The notes below the pieces were generated by a model. It had not been told where the DNA came from and ran no database searches. It saw only the letters and a list, made by a program, of their open reading frames with translations. A stretch of 64,000 nt of DNA, taken from contig NZ_PYGA01000030.1 in the NCBI RefSeq assembly GCF_003014485.1, positions 1-64,000 on the forward strand. The letters run 5' to 3'. Within the stretch, counting starts at the first letter, position 1. Every line of letters starts with the position of its first letter. Made by a program: the position numbers and the translations under genes. The stretch comes from Murinocardiopsis flavida (GTDB lineage Bacteria > Actinomycetota > Actinomycetes > Streptosporangiales > Streptosporangiaceae). Shown piece by piece: positions 42,076 to 51,784 of this stretch.

Positions 42076-42558
42076 TCAGAAGGCGGGGGATGGGGCTACG
42101 GGGAGGGTGTCGAGGACGGCGGCGAGCTTCTTCTCCTCGTAGCGGAAGTGCGTTTCGAGGATGGCGGAGAGGCCGTCGAGCTCGGCGCGGACGCGCTGGG
42201 CGTCCTCGGCGGCAGTCCGCTCGCCGAGCCCGTCGACCAGCACCTCCAGGCTGCGCAGGATCCCGGTGACCACGTGGTGGTCCTGCTGGAGCTGTTCGAG
42301 AACGGGGCGCAGTTCGGGATGCCGTTCCGCCAGCGCGGGGAACGCCCCGTCGTCCTCCCCGGTGTGGTGCCGGGTCAGTGCCGAGCAGAACGCCAGGCAG
42401 TGGGAGCGCAGGTCGCGCGGGAGGTCGCCGCCGCCGTCGAGGAAGGAGTCGACATCCGCGCGGAGCCGTTCGAGGTCGTCGCGGAGCCTGATGTGGACGT
42501 CGACAAGCTGGTTGCCGAGCGCCGCGATACGGGCGCCGGGTCCGGTGGAAGCTTCCAT
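42076..42558 (-). CDS. Hemerythrin-domain protein
   Basis: A 160-residue four-helix protein with the di-iron ligand pattern of HHE hemerythrins: VDVHIRL, ALTRHHTGEDDGAFPAL, LQQDHHVVTGIL and ETHFRYEEKKL. It may bind O2 or NO, or take part in iron/oxidant sensing. Cytoplasmic. ATG 42558. It is convergent with the VOC gene; no partner is evident. Confidence 0.92.
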   Translation of the reverse strand: MEASTGPGARIAALGNQLVDVHIRLRDDLERLRADVDSFLDGGGDLPRDLRSHCLAFCSALTRHHTGEDDGAFPALAERHPELRPVLEQLQQDHHVVTGILRSLEVLVDGLGERTAAEDAQRVRAELDGLSAILETHFRYEEKKLAAVLDTLPVAPSPAF

Positions 42559-42735
42559 GGCCGCCCAATGATTCGACGCCCTCCGTGCCCTCGGCGGCCT
42601 CCTTGCCGGGTGCATCGGGACGCTGACGTGGGATTCCATCACCCATTGGCATGAGCAGTCAAGACGCGCGCGGCGCGGCCCCGCCATGTCCGTTGCGTCC
42701 AAGACGGGCCGGGCGGGTCCTGCCACGCTGGGCCC

Positions 42736-43623
42736 ATGACGATCGACATCGCGGCCGCGGCCTCCTTCATGGCCACCCACGCACGGGTGCTGGACCGGCG
42801 CCGCTTCCACCTGCTCCTGGACGAGACCGGCCCCGGCGCCGTACTGGCCGCCGTCGACGCCTACCGGAACCCCGACGGCGGCTACGGCTGGGGCCTCGAA
42901 CCCGACCTGCGCGCCCACGAGAGCCAGCCGGGCGGCGCCCTGCACGCCTTCGAGGTCTTCCACGAGATCGCGCCGACGACAACTGGGCGCGCCGTCGAAC
43001 TGTGCGACTGGCTCGGGTCGGTGTCGCTGCCGGACGGCGGGCTGCCCTTCGCCCTCCCCGTCGCCGACCCCGCGGGGACCGCGCCGTTCTGGGCGCAGGC
43101 CGACCCGGCCGTCGCCAAGTTGCAGAGCACCGCGTTCGTCGCCGGGGTCGCCAACAGCATCGCCGCGCACGACCCCGCGGTCGCCGAGCACCCCTGGCTG
43201 CGGGCCGCCACGCGGTACTGCCTGGACGCCATCGCCGCGATCGACACCGCCCCGCACGCGATCGAACTGTCCTTCGCCGTCCGGTTCCTCGACACCGTGC
43301 ACGCGTCCCACCCCGAAGCGGCCGCGCTGCTCGACCGGCTCGGCGCCTTCATCCCCGACGACGGGCTGGTCCGCGTCGAGGGCGGCGCCGAGGACGAGAC
43401 CATGCGCCCGCTCGACTTCGCGCCGCTGCCGGACACCCCGGCCCGCGCGCTGTTCTCGGCGGCGACCATCGACGCCGAGCTGCGCCTGCTGGCGGAGCGG
43501 CAGCAGGACGACGGCGGCTGGACGGTGGACTTCGCGAGCTATTCGCCCGCCGCCGCATTGGAGTGGCGCGGGTACGCGACCGTGTCCGCCGTGTCGGTCC
43601 TGCGCCACAACTCCGCCCTCTGA
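42736..43623 (+). CDS. Alpha/alpha-toroid protein (prenyltransferase/squalene-cyclase-like fold)
   Basis: A 295-residue soluble protein with QW-like repeats: NPDGGYGWGLEPDLRAHESQ near 45-65 and QQDDGGWTVDFASYSPAAAL near 256-275, the latter followed by EWRGYATVSA. These suggest a terpenoid-cyclase-type alpha/alpha toroid. It lacks a DxDD or DDxxD cyclase motif that I can see, so catalysis is doubtful. Small stand-alone members are widespread in actinomycetes with unknown function. Confidence 0.75.
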   Translation: MTIDIAAAASFMATHARVLDRRRFHLLLDETGPGAVLAAVDAYRNPDGGYGWGLEPDLRAHESQPGGALHAFEVFHEIAPTTTGRAVELCDWLGSVSLPDGGLPFALPVADPAGTAPFWAQADPAVAKLQSTAFVAGVANSIAAHDPAVAEHPWLRAATRYCLDAIAAIDTAPHAIELSFAVRFLDTVHASHPEAAALLDRLGAFIPDDGLVRVEGGAEDETMRPLDFAPLPDTPARALFSAATIDAELRLLAERQQDDGGWTVDFASYSPAAALEWRGYATVSAVSVLRHNSAL

Positions 43624-43827
43624 CCAGGGGCGGGTGCGCCGCAGCGCCGGGGCGCCCGCACCGCGCCCGCCGCGCACCCGCACCGGGCGCGGGCCGGGTG
43701 CCCGGGTGTCGCTGCGCGAGAAAAAGGCGCCGCCGGGGCCTGTGGGGATTGCGCGCACGGTGTGCCGCGGGTTACAAAGTTTCCGCTTGTGACCGGCACA
43801 CCACGCATCGAAACCCCCGAGGCAGGC

Positions 43828-46800
43828 ATGGGTCATCCGCAGCCCCCCGTTCCCCCCGTCCCTGCTCACGGCCTTCCCCCGGGGGAACTCAGCCGCAGAG
43901 ACCTCTTCGAGAAGAGCGGCAAGGCCACGGTCGCCGGCGGCGCCGTGTGGCTCCTCGCGCCCACACCGCACGCGGCCGGGGAGGAGGAGCCGGCCGGGGC
44001 GAAGGTGACCGTCACCCAGGGCACCAACATCTCCGCAGCGGCGTCGCCCGACGGCGAATGGATCGCATTCGACCTGTACACCGCCATCTGGCTGGTCCCG
44101 GCCAAGGGCGGCAAGGCCCGCCGCCTCACCGGCGACGGCACCGACGCCACCCGGCCGCGGTTCTCCCCTGATTCCGCGCGCCTCGCCTTCCAGGCGTACC
44201 GCGACGGCAACTACCACGTCTACCTGGCGGACGTGCCCGACGGCGAGCCGCGCCGCATCACCGACGGCCCCCACGACCACCGCGAACCGGCGTTCTCGCC
44301 CGACGGCACGCGCATCGCCCTGTCCAGCGACCGCGGCGACGGCTACGGCATCTGGCTGTACGACATCGACTCCGGCGACCTCACGGAGATCCCCGGCACG
44401 GCCGCCGACGAGGCCGAGCCCGCGTGGACGCCCGAAGGCGACCGCATCGTCCACACGGCCGACAAGACCAGTGTGCGGTCCATCGGTCTCAAGGGCGGCG
44501 ACGGCGAGGAGCTGGTGCCCGCCGCCGAGCACACCACCGTGTTCTCCCCGGCGCCGGGGCCCGGCGGGCGGCTCGCCCACGTGCGCGCGCACGCCGCGAC
44601 CGTGCGGCTCGTCGTCGACGGCGAGGCGGTGAGCGGCGACGAGGACGTCTTCGTCGGCGCCGTCACCTGGACCGCCGACGACCGCCTGCTCTACACCGCC
44701 GACGGCGCCATCCGCGAACGCACCCTCGGCTCCGGCACCGCCGACATCCCCTTCAGCGCGTCGGTCCGCTACCTGCGCCACGAGCAGCGCAGGGCCCGCC
44801 GCGACATCGACGACACCGGCGCGCACCCGGTGCGCGGCATCGCCGGGCCGGTGCTGTCCCCCGACGGGAAGCGGGTGGCGTTCCGGGCGCTGGGCGCCCT
44901 GTGGGTGATGCCGATCGGCGGCGAACCCAAGGCGGTCGCCGACGACGAGGGGGTCTTCAACTCCGACCCCGACTGGCACCCCGACGGCGGCTCCCTGGTC
45001 TACTCCAGCGACCGCTCCGGCTCCCCCGCCCTGTGGCGCTACGCGTTCGACACCGGGAAGTCCACCCGGCTCACCGTGCTCGACGGCGCGCAGATCACCC
45101 CCCGCTGGTCGCCCGACGGCGACCGGATCGCCTACCAGGACCAGGACGGCGCGACCTGGGTGTTCGACGTCGCGGCCGGCGCCACCCGCAAGGTCCTGCC
45201 CGCCCTGTTCCAACCCGGCCGCCCCACCTGGTCCGCCGACGGCCGGACCCTGGCGCTCGCCGCGGTCAAGCCCCGCTCGAAGCGGTTCCGCGAGGGCACC
45301 AGCCAGATCCTCACCGTCGACCTCGACAGCGGCACCACCGCCTACACCGAACCCGCGCCCTACCGGTCGCTGTCCACCCGGGGCGACGACGGCCCGGTGT
45401 GGTCGCCCGACGGCAAGCACCTCGCCTTCGTCATGGAGAGCGTGCTGTGGACCGTCACCGTCAACGCCAAGGGCGAGTTCACCGGGGAGCCCCGGCAGCT
45501 CACCACCGAACCCACCGACGCACCGAGCTGGAGCGGCGACTCCAGGACCCTGCTCTACCTCGGCAACGGGCGGCTGCGCCGCATCGCCCGCACCGGTGGC
45601 CGGCCCAGCACCGTCAAGGTGCGCCTCACCTGGCGGCGGCGGCGCCCCAAGGGCCGCGTCATCGTGCAGGCCGGTGCGCTGTGGGACGGCAAGGCCGACC
45701 GGCTCCGCCGCGACGTGGACATCGTCATCGACGGCAACCGCATCACCGCCGTCGAGAAGCGCCGCGACCGCGCCGAAGACGGCGACACCACGGTGGTCGA
45801 CGCCACGGACCTCACCGTCATGCCGGGCCTCATCGACGCGCACAACCACTGGCACCTGCGCGGCCGCCAGTGGGGGTCCCGCCAGGGCCCGTTGTGGCTG
45901 GCGTACGGCGTCACCACCACCCGCTCCCCCGGCGACCCCGCCTACCAGATGCTGGAGACCAGGGAGGCCCTCGACTCCGGCGCCATCACCGGGCCGCGCT
46001 ACCTCGCCACCGGCGAGGCCATCGACGGCTCGCGCGTGTACTACAACTTCATGCGCCCCACCCGCGACGCCGAAGGGCTCGAACGGGAGGTCGAGCGCGC
46101 CTTCGAGCTCGACTACGACCTCATCAAGACCTACGTGCGGCTCCCCGTGCGGTCGCAGCGCACCGTCATCGAGCGCGCCCACGCCGTTGACCTGCCGCTC
46201 ACCTCGCACTACCTCTACCCCGCTGTACACCTGGGCATGGACGGCATGGAGCACACCGGTGCGACGAACCGGCTCGGCTACTCCCACACGGTGAGCCTGC
46301 TCGGCCGCGCCTACGAGGACGTCACCGCCCTGTTCGCGGCGTCCGGCATGTCGGTCACCCCCACCCTGTTCAACTCCTCGGCCATGTACGCCGACGACCG
46401 CTCCCTTGTCGAGGACGAGCGCACCCGCCGCCTGTTCCCCGCGTGGGAGTACAAGGCGCTGGTGGAAAAGGCCGACGCGGCGGCCGCCGACGGCGCCGCG
46501 GCCCGGCTGGCGCGCGAGGCGCTCGCGGGCAACGTCGCCATGCTGCACAGCGTGCACAAGAACGGCGGCCTGGTGACCGGCGGCACCGACGCGCCGCTCG
46601 ACAACATCGCCGTGAGCCTGCACCAGAACATGCGCGCGATGGTCGAGCACGGGTTCACGCCGCGGGAGGCGCTGACCGTGACCACGTCGACGGCGGCGGG
46701 ATGGCTCGGCCTCGGCGAGCACCTGGGCGCGGTCGAGCCGGGCCGCCTCGCCGACCTCGCCGTGGTCGACGGCGACCCGCTCGACGACATCAAGGCGGCG

Positions 46801-46992
46801 GCGAACGTCCGCATGACGATCGCCAACGGGACCGTGCACACCGTCGAGGAGCTGCTGAAACCGTTCAAGGAGGCCGACGAGGAGTCCGCTCCGCGCACCA
46901 CAGAGGAGCGCACCCCGATGTCCTCGGCCGCGGGCGACGACCCGCACTGGTGGCACGGCGAGTCGGAACGGAGCAGCCCCCACCGCTGCTGA
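43828..46992 (+). CDS. Tat-exported TolB-propeller amidohydrolase
   Basis: About 1054 residues. The twin-arginine signal is SRRDLFEKSGKATVAGGAVW (RR at 23-24). Residues about 60-620 contain many WD40/TolB-like PD40 repeats (SPDGEWIAFD, FSPDGTRIALSSDR, WSPDGDRIAYQDQD). The C-terminal amidohydrolase barrel (about 625-1010) has GLIDAHNHWH, MDGMEHTGA and GGTDAPLDN as metal-site segments, ending LADLAVVDGDPLDDI. It is probably an extracytoplasmic hydrolase of amide, peptide or cyclic substrates. The start is uncertain: GTG 43789 or 43762 are in frame, but the Tat motif would then lie far from the N-terminus. Confidence 0.88.
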   Translation: MGHPQPPVPPVPAHGLPPGELSRRDLFEKSGKATVAGGAVWLLAPTPHAAGEEEPAGAKVTVTQGTNISAAASPDGEWIAFDLYTAIWLVPAKGGKARRLTGDGTDATRPRFSPDSARLAFQAYRDGNYHVYLADVPDGEPRRITDGPHDHREPAFSPDGTRIALSSDRGDGYGIWLYDIDSGDLTEIPGTAADEAEPAWTPEGDRIVHTADKTSVRSIGLKGGDGEELVPAAEHTTVFSPAPGPGGRLAHVRAHAATVRLVVDGEAVSGDEDVFVGAVTWTADDRLLYTADGAIRERTLGSGTADIPFSASVRYLRHEQRRARRDIDDTGAHPVRGIAGPVLSPDGKRVAFRALGALWVMPIGGEPKAVADDEGVFNSDPDWHPDGGSLVYSSDRSGSPALWRYAFDTGKSTRLTVLDGAQITPRWSPDGDRIAYQDQDGATWVFDVAAGATRKVLPALFQPGRPTWSADGRTLALAAVKPRSKRFREGTSQILTVDLDSGTTAYTEPAPYRSLSTRGDDGPVWSPDGKHLAFVMESVLWTVTVNAKGEFTGEPRQLTTEPTDAPSWSGDSRTLLYLGNGRLRRIARTGGRPSTVKVRLTWRRRRPKGRVIVQAGALWDGKADRLRRDVDIVIDGNRITAVEKRRDRAEDGDTTVVDATDLTVMPGLIDAHNHWHLRGRQWGSRQGPLWLAYGVTTTRSPGDPAYQMLETREALDSGAITGPRYLATGEAIDGSRVYYNFMRPTRDAEGLEREVERAFELDYDLIKTYVRLPVRSQRTVIERAHAVDLPLTSHYLYPAVHLGMDGMEHTGATNRLGYSHTVSLLGRAYEDVTALFAASGMSVTPTLFNSSAMYADDRSLVEDERTRRLFPAWEYKALVEKADAAAADGAAARLAREALAGNVAMLHSVHKNGGLVTGGTDAPLDNIAVSLHQNMRAMVEHGFTPREALTVTTSTAAGWLGLGEHLGAVEPGRLADLAVVDGDPLDDIKAAANVRMTIANGTVHTVEELLKPFKEADEESAPRTTEERTPMSSAAGDDPHWWHGESERSSPHRC

Positions 46993-47034
46993 CCACACGG
47001 CCGTACAGAGCGGCGCAGCAGTACGCGCGAGCGC

Positions 47035-48390
47035 TCACCCGGCGCGCGGGGACGCCGTTGTGCGCTTGTCCGGCGCGGCGTCCGGGTCCTCCGGGCTGAC
47101 CGAGAACACCGTGTTGCCCGCCGACACCACGAGGACGTCCCCGGCCCGGCGGACGGACGACGGCGCCTCCATCTCACCGGTGTCCGTCCCGCCGTCGCGG
47201 GCGCGCGCCCCGGTGCGCCAGCGCTCGCTGCCCGTTCTCCGGTCGAGCGCGACCAGCCGCCCCTGGCCGTCGGCGAAGTACACCTCGTTGCGCCGGGTGG
47301 AGACGTCGGGCGCGGAGGGCTGCTCGTACGGGCCGCGCGCCAGCCACCGCTGGGCGCCGCTGCGCGCGTCGGCAACGAGCACCTCGTTGCCTCGCTGCCG
47401 GAAGTAGACGTCGCCCGCCGCGAGGTCGGCCTGCGCGCCGTCCCTGACGTTCGCGGGGAGGGCGACCCGCCGTTCCCCGCCCGTTCGGGCGTCGACGCGG
47501 ACGAGTTCCTCGTACTCCTCCTCGTGGTACCCCTCCTCATCGCTCGCGTCCGGCAGGAACACCAGGTCGCCGCCGTCGTAGCCGAGGTACTCCGCACCGA
47601 GCCCGCCCAGGTCGACCTCTGCGATCCGGTGCATGGCCGCCTCCTCCGGGTCGACGCGGTACCAGGTCGCGGTTCCGGCCGCCTCGTCCCCGGTGCAGGT
47701 GACGAAGGTCCGCCCGGCGGCGGCGGTCGGCGCGCAGTACTCGTCGTCGGCGGTGCCGATCCGCCAGCGCTCCTCGCCGGTGTCCGGATCCCAGCCGATG
47801 ATGTCGCCGCCGGGATCCGCGCTCGGCGGGCTCTCGCCCTCGTCCGGGTCGGTACCCGGCGGCCAGCGGAGCTTGGTGGGCTCGTCGCCGACGATGCCGT
47901 CGCGGGTCAGCACGGGAGCCGAGTCGACGGGTTGCGCCCAGCGCTGCGCGCGGGTCTCCTCGTCGAGGGCGCGGACGTGCCGCCGCGGCTCGGCTGAGTA
48001 GTCCTCGGTGGTGGTGAAGACGAGGCCGTTGCGGTGGCCGAAGTCCCGGAGCGCGCCCGGCCGCTTGCCCGGCCGGTGGGCGCCGTCGCGGACGCTGAGG
48101 CGTTCGTGCCTGAAGCCGGTGCCGGAGCAGCGGAGCAGGTCGGGCTCTGCCCTGGTGCGGGTGCAGCCGTTCTCCTCGCCCTCGCCCGGGGAGTCCTCGC
48201 GTTCGCCGTCGACGATCGCGGTCTCCCAGGGCCGCCACCCCTCGGGCTCCGCCACCGGCGGGACCGCCGCGTCCGCGGGCCCGCAGCCGACCGCCGCGAG
48301 CAGCACGACCGCCAATCCCGCGCCCGCGGCGCCGCCCGACCGTGCCGCACCGCGCCGCGGTCCCCGCGGTTTCCCCGTTCGCCGTACCAC
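47035..48390 (-). CDS. PQQ-like beta-propeller lipoprotein
   Basis: A 451-residue lipoprotein. The signal segment ends in AAVGC (Cys36). The mature part has repeated propeller blades: VRALDEETRAQRWAQPVDSA, GWDPDTGEERWRIG, VADARSGAQRWLARGP and VALDRRTGSERWRTGA. It lacks an obvious PQQ-binding set, so a scaffold or sensor role is more likely than a dehydrogenase. GTG 48390 is used as the start; longer frames are Arg-rich and unlikely. Convergent with the amidohydrolase gene. Confidence 0.8.
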   Translation of the reverse strand: MVRRTGKPRGPRRGAARSGGAAGAGLAVVLLAAVGCGPADAAVPPVAEPEGWRPWETAIVDGEREDSPGEGEENGCTRTRAEPDLLRCSGTGFRHERLSVRDGAHRPGKRPGALRDFGHRNGLVFTTTEDYSAEPRRHVRALDEETRAQRWAQPVDSAPVLTRDGIVGDEPTKLRWPPGTDPDEGESPPSADPGGDIIGWDPDTGEERWRIGTADDEYCAPTAAAGRTFVTCTGDEAAGTATWYRVDPEEAAMHRIAEVDLGGLGAEYLGYDGGDLVFLPDASDEEGYHEEEYEELVRVDARTGGERRVALPANVRDGAQADLAAGDVYFRQRGNEVLVADARSGAQRWLARGPYEQPSAPDVSTRRNEVYFADGQGRLVALDRRTGSERWRTGARARDGGTDTGEMEAPSSVRRAGDVLVVSAGNTVFSVSPEDPDAAPDKRTTASPRAG

Positions 48391-48557
48391 TGCCGCCCCT
48401 TCCCCGTCCGCCGTACTCCGGCCGAGGACAGGGGCCGACCGCGCCCAGGGTAGGGCCCCGCCGCAACGCCGTCCACGCGACGGGGGCACGGCGCTTTCGC
48501 GGGGCGGACCGGGGCCCCGCGTTGCGGTTCCGGCCCTCTTCCGGGAAGGATTGCCGC

Positions 48558-49493
48558 GTGCTGTCGATCCTCTCCGCCCCGACCGATCTCGGCCTGCGTC
48601 CTCCCGAGCCGGGTGCGACACCCGGCACGAGCAAGGCGCCCGAGGCGCTTCGCGAGGCCGGCCTCCATGACCGGCTGGTGCGGCGCGGCGCACACGAGGC
48701 GGGCGTCGTCCTGCCGGGACGCTACGTCGAGTCCGCGGACCGCGGCCCTCGCGAGGTCCGCAACCAGGCCGCGATCATCGACCACGCGCGCCGCGTCGCC
48801 GCCCGCATCGCCGACCTCATCGGACGCGGCACGACACCACTGGTCCTGGGCGGGGATTGCAGTCTGCTCCTCGGCGCCGGGCTCGCCCTCCGGCGCTCGG
48901 GGGAGTTCGGGCTGGTCCACGTCGACGGCCACACGGACTTCCGGCACCCGGGCAACAGCACCGAGTGCGCCAGCCTCGCGGGCGAGGACCTCGCCGCAGC
49001 GATCGGCCTGCACTGGCCCGCGGTCGGCGACATCGACGCGCTCGGCCCCTATTTCGCCCCGCAGCGCACCGCGCACCTCGGCTGCCGTGCGGACGACGAA
49101 CACCTCACCGAGGTTCGCGGCCTGCTCGGCGCGGTCGTCACCGCGTCCGGGCTGAGTGGCGCCGCCCTCCCGCATGCCGCGGAGCAGGCCCGGCGGACCG
49201 CGCTGAGCGGCGGCGCGGACGGCTACTGGCTGCATCTCGACGTCGACGTGCTCGACCCCGTCCACATGCCGGCCGTCGACAGTCCGGACCCCGGCGGAAT
49301 CGACCCCGACGGACTGGTCCGGCTCCTTCGCGCCCTCGCCCCGCAGGCGGTCGGGATCCAGGTGACCGTCTTCGATCCCGACCTGGACCCCGACGGCCGA
49401 TACGCGCGGCTCCTCGCCGACATCCTCGACGACGGCCTCGCCGGGTACACGGACCCGGCCCGTGCGGCGCCGGGCGCGCGGCCCGGGGCCTGA
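48558..49493 (+). CDS. Arginase/agmatinase-family protein with altered metal motif
   Basis: A 311-residue ureohydrolase-fold protein. The expected motifs appear as GGDCS (98-102), DGHTD (123-127) and DVDVLDP (228-234). The usual first ligand His (GGDHS) is Cys100+1, and DAHxD is DGHTD. Members hydrolyse guanidino or formimino compounds with two Mn ions; the change may alter metal or substrate. GTG 48558 follows GGGAAGGA. It lies next to the amine-catabolic cluster and may feed it. Confidence 0.85.
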   Translation: MLSILSAPTDLGLRPPEPGATPGTSKAPEALREAGLHDRLVRRGAHEAGVVLPGRYVESADRGPREVRNQAAIIDHARRVAARIADLIGRGTTPLVLGGDCSLLLGAGLALRRSGEFGLVHVDGHTDFRHPGNSTECASLAGEDLAAAIGLHWPAVGDIDALGPYFAPQRTAHLGCRADDEHLTEVRGLLGAVVTASGLSGAALPHAAEQARRTALSGGADGYWLHLDVDVLDPVHMPAVDSPDPGGIDPDGLVRLLRALAPQAVGIQVTVFDPDLDPDGRYARLLADILDDGLAGYTDPARAAPGARPGA

Positions 49494-49523
49494 GGCCACG
49501 CCGCGCTGCGCGTCCGGGGGTGG

Positions 49524-50960
49524 CTATTCGCGGGCGCTGACCAGGTCGGCGATGCGGCCGAGGGCGGAGGTGCGGCGGAGGCCGGCGTTCTCCCTGCGGT
49601 CGGCCTCGCGGTAGAGCGCGTACACGCCCTGCGCCCCGATCCAGCGCAGCGGTTCGGGCTCCCAGTCGCGGGCGCGGTGGTCGACCCATGGCAGCCGGGT
49701 GAGCGGGGTCCGCTCGCGCAGGACGAGGTCGCGCAGGGTCCGCCCGGCGAGGTTGGTCGTGGTGACGCCGTGGCCGACGTAGCCGCCGGCCCAGCCCAGC
49801 CCGGTGCGGTGGTCGATCCCCGCGCTGGAGCACCAGTCGCGCGGCACGCCCAGGATGCCGCTCCAGGTGTGCGCGATCCCGGCGTCGCGGGCGGCGGGGA
49901 AGTAGCGGGCCAGGACGTTCCACAGCGCCAGGATGGTCTTGGGGTGGGTGCCGCCGTCGGCGTCCCAGCGGGAGCCGTAGCGGTAGGGGACGCCCCTGCC
50001 GCCGATGGCGATGCGGTCGTCGGCGGTGCGCTGGCCGTAGACGTAGGTGTGGGCGTTGTCGCTGAACAGGTCGCGCCCCTGCCAGCCGATCTCGTCCCAC
50101 ACCGCGGCGGGCAGCGGTTCGGTGACGATCATCGAGCTGTTCATGGGCAGCAGCGTCCGCTCGGCGCCGCGCAGGGACGCCGTGAAGCCCTCGGTCGCGC
50201 GGATGACGTACTCGGCGCGGACGGTGCCGCGGTCGGTGACCGCCGCCGCCGGTGCGCCGCCCGTGCGCGGCCGCAGTTCGGTCACCGCCGTGCCCTCGAA
50301 CAGGTCGACGCCCATCGAGGCCACCGTCCGGGCGAGCTCCAGCGCGAGTTCCGCCGGCTGGATCCGCGCGCCGTGCGGGGTCCAGGACGCCGCCGAGGCG
50401 CCGCGCACCGCGATGCGGGCGGCGCGCTCCTCGGGCGGCAGCAGGCGGAGGTCGTCCTCTGTGCAGCCCCACGCGCGCAGGGCCTCGACCTTGGCGTGCA
50501 GCCGATCGCGCTGGGCGGCGCCGACCGCGACGCTGAACACGCCGCCGCGGACGACCTCGGTGGCCAACTGCTCTTTCTCGACCACCGAGGCGACCTCGCC
50601 GATCGAGGCGCGCATCTCGTTCTGGAGGTCGATGACGGCGCCGCGGCCGTGCGTCTTGGCGAACCGGCGCTTCGATCCGGCGAGTTCCGCCGACAGCCAG
50701 CCGCCGTTGCGCCCCGATGCGCCGAACCCGGCGAACTCCTTCTCCAGGACGGCGATGCGCAGGTCGGGGCGGGCGGCCTTGAGGTAGTACGCCGTCCACA
50801 GCCCTGTGTACCCGCCGCCGGCGATGCACACGTCGTAGTCGGCGGAGCCGGGCAGCGGTGGCCGGGGCTCGGGCCGGCCGGTCTGCCGCAGCCAGAAGGA
50901 CACTCTTCCGTTGGCGAAGTCGTCCGCTCGGGGAACGTGACGCAGTGCGCTTCCGGACAT
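49524..50960 (-). CDS. DAO-type FAD amine oxidase (PuuB-like)
   Basis: A 478-residue FAD-dependent oxidase. It has the dinucleotide fold YDVCIAGGGYTGLWTAYYLK, then AVLEKEFAGFGASGRNGGWL, the signature of gamma-glutamylputrescine oxidase-like enzymes. The C-terminal segment GLGWAGGYVGHGVTTTNLAG completes the FAD site. It would oxidise a secondary or primary amine to an imine/aldehyde with H2O2 formation. It is divergent from the XRE-cupin gene; ATG 50960 is preferred over 51038. It probably acts in the hydantoinase cluster pathway. Confidence 0.88.
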   Translation of the reverse strand: MSGSALRHVPRADDFANGRVSFWLRQTGRPEPRPPLPGSADYDVCIAGGGYTGLWTAYYLKAARPDLRIAVLEKEFAGFGASGRNGGWLSAELAGSKRRFAKTHGRGAVIDLQNEMRASIGEVASVVEKEQLATEVVRGGVFSVAVGAAQRDRLHAKVEALRAWGCTEDDLRLLPPEERAARIAVRGASAASWTPHGARIQPAELALELARTVASMGVDLFEGTAVTELRPRTGGAPAAAVTDRGTVRAEYVIRATEGFTASLRGAERTLLPMNSSMIVTEPLPAAVWDEIGWQGRDLFSDNAHTYVYGQRTADDRIAIGGRGVPYRYGSRWDADGGTHPKTILALWNVLARYFPAARDAGIAHTWSGILGVPRDWCSSAGIDHRTGLGWAGGYVGHGVTTTNLAGRTLRDLVLRERTPLTRLPWVDHRARDWEPEPLRWIGAQGVYALYREADRRENAGLRRTSALGRIADLVSARE

Positions 50961-51130
50961 GGTGGTGACAACTCCGTGAGTTGGGTTTCCGGGGTCGCTT
51001 CGGCGGCGGAGGGCCGGCCGCGACGGGATTCGGGCCATGGAATCACAGTTCAGAGCATTGTGTAAAGAAAACTTATCTGGGACAAAACCAATCTTGCATT
51101 GTGCCGGTGCGCTCGGTAACTTCGCTGATC
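50961..51130. promoter_or_regulatory. Divergent promoter region of the amine-catabolic cluster
   Basis: The stretch at about 51050-51105 is AT-rich and contains TAAAGAAAACTTATC and GACAAAACCAATCTTG. It separates the DAO and XRE-cupin genes and is the likely control point for both; no perfect palindrome was found. CGCTTCGGCGGCGGA at about 50996 partially matches the dispersed motif. Confidence 0.5.
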
Positions 51131-51727
51131 ATGAACGAGCCGACTCCGCCGCCTTCGACCCCCGACCAGGGGCGCGACGCCAAAGAGGGCATCGGCCCGC
51201 GATTGCGCCGCCGCCGCAAGGCCAAGAGGTTCACCCTCGCCCAGACCGCCCGGCAGGCGGAGCTCAGCGAGGGCTTCCTCAGCCAGCTCGAACGCGGCCG
51301 GGTCAGCGGCAGCGTCGCGACGCTGCAACGCGTGACCGCCGTGCTGGGGCTGACCGTCGGCGAACTGTTCGACGAGTCCTGGTCGGACGACACCGCGCTG
51401 CACCGCTACGCCGAGGCGTCCCCGTTCCGCTTCGGCACCGCGGCCCGCAAGATCCGCCTCACCCCCAAGGGCAACAACCACCTGGAGGTCTTCCTCGGCG
51501 AGTTCGAGCCGGGCGGCACCACCGGCGACGAGCCCTACGCGCACGGCGACTCCGAGGAGCTCCTCCTTGTCATCTCCGGCCGGATCGAGGTCACCCTCGG
51601 CGAACAGCGGCACCTGCTCGGGCCGCTCGACTCCGTGAGCTACTCCAGCGCGACCCCCCACCGCGCCAGGGAGGCCGACGGCGGGACCGCGCAGGTCCTG
51701 TGGAGCATCAGCCCGCCCAGCTACTGA
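51131..51727 (+). CDS. XRE-cupin regulator (PuuR-like)
   Basis: A 198-residue regulator. The HTH at about 22-78 reads LRRRRKAKRFTLAQTARQAE, then LSEGFLSQLERGRVSGSVAT. The C-terminal cupin (about 115-195) has PGGTTGDEPYAHGDSEELLL and VSYSSATPHRARE, a small-molecule sensor. ATG 51131 gives normal length. It is divergent from DAO and 57 bases before hyuA, so it probably controls both transcription units in response to the substrate. Confidence 0.93.
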   Translation: MNEPTPPPSTPDQGRDAKEGIGPRLRRRRKAKRFTLAQTARQAELSEGFLSQLERGRVSGSVATLQRVTAVLGLTVGELFDESWSDDTALHRYAEASPFRFGTAARKIRLTPKGNNHLEVFLGEFEPGGTTGDEPYAHGDSEELLLVISGRIEVTLGEQRHLLGPLDSVSYSSATPHRAREADGGTAQVLWSISPPSY

Positions 51728-51784
51728 CCGGCAGGCGAACCGACCGGCAAGCGAGCGGAACCGGACCGCGACGAAAGGACATCC

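Noticed and set aside
42736-43623. Terpene cyclase activity for the toroid protein
   Set aside because: The fold-type repeats are present, but I see no DxDD or DDxxD catalytic motif.
42076-46998. A 1640-codon minus-strand open frame running through the hemerythrin, toroid and amidohydrolase genes
   Set aside because: It is antisense to well-supported genes and shows the Gly/Val/Arg-biased, domain-free composition typical of shadow frames in high-GC DNA. Only its last 160 codons (hemerythrin) are real.
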